Assembly (NCBI GenBank): GCA_900767015.1
Contig: CAAFXQ010000282.1
Coordinates: 1 to 26,298, forward strand
Direction: 5' to 3'
Length of the DNA: 26,298 nt
DNA from: Clostridia bacterium
GTDB lineage: Bacteria; Bacillota; Clostridia; Oscillospirales; Acutalibacteraceae
Shown: piece by piece, positions 23,536 through 26,298 of the stretch
Layout of the letters: every line of letters starts with the position of its first letter
How positions within the stretch are numbered: position 1 is the first letter of the stretch
Made by a program: the position numbers and the translations under genes
The notes under the pieces: generated by a model
What the model was told of the DNA's origin: nothing
What the model saw: only the letters and a program-made list of their open reading frames with translations
Database searches by the model: none

Positions 23536-24636
23536 TTATCGGTTGTCTCTCGGCTTTTCGGCGGAGAAAACCCGAAACAGCGGCAGGCAAGACGAGAAGA
23601 ACTTCTTGTACGCCTTGCAGTAGTTTTCGCTTTGCTGCGTCCGCTTGCAGCCGCCCGCACGGCAGACGGGATAATAGCGGCACTTCTTACATTCTTCGGA
23701 CACCGTAAGGCTTTCTTTGATGAAATTTTTGGCGGTTTCGCAGTTTGCCATTTTTGGAAAGTCGGTTTCAAGAATGTTGCCGAGCAGATATTTGTCCGTA
23801 CAGTAAAAGTCGCACGGATAGATGTTACCGTTGCTTTCGCTGACGAACTGATGAGAGCAAAAGCCGGCGACGCCGCACTGCTCGGGCCGCTGTCCGAGGA
23901 AAAGCCGCACCCAGTTGTCAAACTGACGGATACTGATGTACTGATCCCGGACATAGTCCTTGACGTAAAGGTTAAAGACACGGATGAGAAAGTCGGCGTA
24001 CTGCTCGTTCGTCATATAAAGCTCGCTTTGTTCGTTTGAATCGAACGGACGCAGACACGGGATAAACTGCAGATATTTGTAGCCTTTGGAGCGGAAATAC
24101 TTGTAAATCCGCTCGCCGTTTTCGGCGCAGTAGCCGGTCAGTACCGTCAGAATATTGAAATCCGCCGAATGCTTCGTTAAAATGTCGGCGGCACGGATAA
24201 TCTGATAAAAGGAATTTTGTCCCGACGGCTTTTTCCGGAATTTGTTGCCGTCAAAGTCGCCGTCAAGACTGAGCCCGACAAGAAAGCCGTTGCGGGCGAA
24301 GAACCGTGCCCATTCGTTGTCGATTCCGGTGCCGTTGGTCTGAATGCTGTAATAAATCCGGCTGTGCTTTCGGTTCAGCTCGTTTACCGTGTCAACAAAA
24401 AACTTAAAAAATTCCTTTCCGGCAAGCGTCGGTTCTCCGCCCTGAAAGGCGAATGCAACGCTCTGACCGTCAGCAAAGGCAAGCGCTTTTTCAATCAGCA
24501 CTCTTGCCGTGTTCTCGGTCATGATGCCGAAGCCTAAATGTTCTCTGTGCTCGGAAACGTCACGGTAAAAACAGTATTCGCACGACAGATTGCAAAGCGA
24601 CGAAGCCGGCTTAATCATTAAAGAAAGAGGCGGCAT
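23536..24636 (-). CDS. Radical SAM/SPASM protein, anaerobic sulfatase-maturase type
   Basis: 366 residues, the size of anaerobic sulfatase-maturating enzymes (anSME). Near the N-terminus MPPLSLMIKPAS leads into the radical SAM cluster motif C-x3-C-x2-C (Cys15, Cys19, Cys22). GGEPTL and SLDGD follow. The SPASM part has clustered cysteines (CGVAGFC, YPCDFYC, CKKCRYYPVCRAGGCKR). Asp276 in YPCDFY matches the proposed general base of the Clostridium perfringens anSME (Asp277). Such enzymes turn a Ser or Cys of sulfatases into formylglycine without oxygen. No sulfatase lies in the window, so the target is unproven. GGAGG is 7 bases before the ATG. It follows two glycosyltransferase genes by 17 bases, in one operon. 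Confidence 0.9.
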   Translation of the reverse strand: MPPLSLMIKPASSLCNLSCEYCFYRDVSEHREHLGFGIMTENTARVLIEKALAFADGQSVAFAFQGGEPTLAGKEFFKFFVDTVNELNRKHSRIYYSIQTNGTGIDNEWARFFARNGFLVGLSLDGDFDGNKFRKKPSGQNSFYQIIRAADILTKHSADFNILTVLTGYCAENGERIYKYFRSKGYKYLQFIPCLRPFDSNEQSELYMTNEQYADFLIRVFNLYVKDYVRDQYISIRQFDNWVRLFLGQRPEQCGVAGFCSHQFVSESNGNIYPCDFYCTDKYLLGNILETDFPKMANCETAKNFIKESLTVSEECKKCRYYPVCRAGGCKRTQQSENYCKAYKKFFSSCLPLFRVFSAEKPRDNR

Positions 24637-24653
24637 TGTTTGACCTCCGTAAT

Positions 24654-25424
24654 TTAAAATTTAAGTCCCCATTTGGCAAAATAGGTGAGAATGGATTTGA
24701 TGTGAATCAAAAGAAGCTTTTTGTTTTTCTTGCTTTCCCGTTCCCAAAGGTGGGTGACGTCCGCCATGGGGTAGAAAAGCGCCTTGTATTTTTCCGAAAC
24801 CCGTCTTGTGATATCGCAGTCCTCAAGATACATGAAGAACCGCTCGTCAAAGCCGCCGAGTTCTTTAAAAACCGAGGTGCGGAAAAACATGAAACAGCCC
24901 GTGGCGTTCGTGATCGGGAAAGGCTTGTCCTGCGGCATGTCGAGCATACAATAGTCGATCATCGTCTTGCTCGGCTTGTCGCCCTTGTAAAACCAATGGC
25001 TGCCCAAGTACCGCACGGTCGGGTCCTTCTTGCCGAGCATCTGAATTCTGCCGTCCTCGAAGCGGATCTGCGGCGACAAAAGACCGATGGCGTCGTCCGT
25101 ATCCGCAAAATGGGCAAGCTCGCTGATGGTGTCCGATTTGAGAATAATATCAGGGTTGATGACAACATGATATTTCGAGTCAAGAAACGGTAAGACCTTG
25201 TTGTGCCCCGCACCGAAGCCGCAGTTTTCTTTCGGTTCGATTACGGTGACCTCGGGATAGTTTTCTTTGATATAGTCGGCTGTACCGTCGGTCGAAGCGT
25301 TATCGACGACGAACAGCTTGAAGGGTACACCTTTTGTTTCGGTCAGAACGCTTTCAATCGTTCTGCCGATAATGTTTTTGCTGTTATAGGTAACAATACA
25401 GCCGGAAACCGTGTAGTCTTTCAT
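24654..25424 (-). CDS. Family 2 glycosyltransferase (rhamnosyltransferase/WbbL-like)
   Basis: 256 residues. GT-A fold: IVTYNS (10-15), VVDNASTDGTADYI (39-52), GFGAGHNKVL (69-78), the metal-site region VVINPDIIL (87-95), and GGFDERFFMYLEDCDITRRV, with the catalytic-base region ED. This order matches rhamnosyltransferase-like enzymes that add a sugar to a lipid-linked or wall glycan. ATG at 25424 is chosen, with GGAGG 4-5 bases upstream; the open frame to 25463 would overlap the preceding gene. It begins 10 bases after that gene's stop, in an operon. Confidence 0.92.
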   Translation of the reverse strand: MKDYTVSGCIVTYNSKNIIGRTIESVLTETKGVPFKLFVVDNASTDGTADYIKENYPEVTVIEPKENCGFGAGHNKVLPFLDSKYHVVINPDIILKSDTISELAHFADTDDAIGLLSPQIRFEDGRIQMLGKKDPTVRYLGSHWFYKGDKPSKTMIDYCMLDMPQDKPFPITNATGCFMFFRTSVFKELGGFDERFFMYLEDCDITRRVSEKYKALFYPMADVTHLWERESKKNKKLLLIHIKSILTYFAKWGLKF

Positions 25425-25434
25425 AGTGCCTCCA

Positions 25435-26136
25435 TTACTTCTTGAAGAGTATGCGTCCGGCAAGACGCTTGACTAAGTATCTGCGCCAATAGAGCTTCTG
25501 CCTGAGCGTGGTTTCGCCGCCTGTGACGTTATCGCCGTGAATCCGGTAATAAATCAGCGGAACGTCAATCAGCTCGACCTTGCCGTAAACCTCGCCCAAA
25601 AGACCGATCCACTGATCATGCATCGGGATATACCGGGGAATCGGCATGATGTGCTTTAACAGCTTGCGCCGGAACGCCATGCAGCAGCCCATATAGGAGT
25701 TTTTGGCTATGTTGTGAAAAAAGCCTTTTTTGCTCCCTCGTTTTGCAAAGAACGAGTAGTCCGTTATGTTCAGGTTTTCGTCGGTGATATAGGCGTTGTG
25801 AAGAACAAGATCGGCCCCGTTCTCGAACGCCTGCATAACCCGTTTGACCTTGCCGTCAAGCCAGACATCGTCCTGGTCGCAAAGGAAGATATAGTCGCCC
25901 TTGCAGTAGCGGATAGCGTTTGTGAAGTTAGCAACGACGCCCTTGCCTCTGCCTTCGACATAGGTGATTCTCGGGTCGTCGAGCATCAGCCGCCGGACGA
26001 TGTGCTCGGTCTGTCCGCCGGGCTTGTCATCGGAAACGATGAGCTCGTCGTCGTGAGAAAGCTGTGGCAGAATCGACAGGATCTGCTGTTCAATATATTT
26101 TTCGCCTTTGTAGGCGGCAAGTGCAACGGAAATCAT
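25435..26136 (-). CDS. Family 2 glycosyltransferase
   Basis: 233 residues. It starts MISVALAAYKGEKYIEQQI, the usual opening of family 2. The metal-binding motif is CDQDDVW (86-92). The common DDxSxD segment is altered (VSDDKPGGQTE, 34-44). A later GCCMAFRRKLL and HDQW (acceptor/base region) complete the fold. It resembles transferases of surface-polysaccharide loci (rhamnan or O-antigen type); donor and acceptor are unknown. GGAGG stands before the ATG. It is the first gene of the three-gene operon. Confidence 0.92.
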   Translation of the reverse strand: MISVALAAYKGEKYIEQQILSILPQLSHDDELIVSDDKPGGQTEHIVRRLMLDDPRITYVEGRGKGVVANFTNAIRYCKGDYIFLCDQDDVWLDGKVKRVMQAFENGADLVLHNAYITDENLNITDYSFFAKRGSKKGFFHNIAKNSYMGCCMAFRRKLLKHIMPIPRYIPMHDQWIGLLGEVYGKVELIDVPLIYYRIHGDNVTGGETTLRQKLYWRRYLVKRLAGRILFKK

Positions 26137-26174
26137 GCGGTACCTCCGTGAAAATACAAAATCTGTTATTTTTT

Positions 26175-26203
26175 AGTATAACACGGGACGGACAATTTTA
26201 CAA
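26175..26203 (-). promoter_or_regulatory. Promoter of the glycosyltransferase-maturase operon
   Basis: On the minus strand TTGTAA (26198-26203), 17 bases, TATACT (26175-26180), 38 bases before the ATG. The dispersed repeat ends 6 bases upstream of the -35. Confidence 0.65.
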
Positions 26204-26208
26204 TATAC

Positions 26209-26225
26209 AGGCAACCTCTAAAAAC
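26209..26225. repeat. Copy 2 of the 17-base dispersed repeat
   Basis: Identical to 11501-11517 (AGGCAACCTCTAAAAAC). The 73 bases that follow up to the window end have no open frame and may be the body of a longer intergenic element cut by the window edge. Confidence 0.6.
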
Positions 26226-26298
26226 ATCCCGACATTCGTCATAATGCACAACTAATGCCGTCTTTGTCGTTAAAAATCCTTGAAATACACAGAGTATG

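Overview
The window looks like chromosomal DNA of an anaerobic, gut-type Gram-positive bacterium of the class Clostridia (Ruminococcaceae/Oscillospiraceae-like). The case rests on moderate GC, strong AGGAGG ribosome sites before most genes, sigma-A type promoters (TTGACA-N17-TATAAT), an oxygen-sensitive Fe-S L-serine dehydratase, an anaerobic sulfatase-maturase-type radical SAM protein, and secreted proteins with Cys-rich modules of a kind common in that group. No phage, plasmid, IS element, rRNA or CRISPR array is visible. The genus is inferred, not proven.

Layout. 1-310: tRNA-Arg(ACG) on the minus strand with its terminator, beside a short AT-rich repeat. 311-2258: a two-gene minus operon, alpha/beta hydrolase then Gfo/Idh/MocA oxidoreductase. 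2259-2562: a non-coding stretch with two hairpins that could belong to a small RNA. 2563-7782: a minus operon of a MarR regulator, a heterodimeric ABC exporter and a Ca2+/Na+ antiporter, headed by a clear promoter with a doubled operator. 8028-9716: a secreted cell-wall hydrolase behind a consensus promoter. 9768-11489: a Usp-like protein (minus) and an NAD-dependent epimerase-like protein (plus).

11501-17000: a minus-strand surface and signalling region. It holds a secreted beta-helix-like protein with Cys-rich modules and an unusual hydrophobic tail, a histidine kinase/response regulator pair, and a 40-residue hydrophobic peptide gene with its own promoter and terminator. The secreted protein and the peptide share an 11-base string at their -35 elements. 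17044-18311: a diacylglycerol-kinase-type lipid kinase. 18312-18791: a long non-coding stretch with an orphan terminator. 18792-22836: a plus operon of Na/Pi cotransporter, membrane-anchored metallophosphoesterase, small Cys protein and L-serine dehydratase. 22882-23530: a small membrane protein of unknown role. 23536-26203: a minus operon of two family 2 glycosyltransferases and the radical SAM maturase. A 17-base exact repeat occurs at 11501 and 26209.

Most genes are housekeeping or envelope functions. The least explained parts are the 40-residue peptide, the tail of the secreted protein, the shared promoter string, the dispersed repeat and the orphan hairpins. All calls come from reading the sequence; no database search was run.
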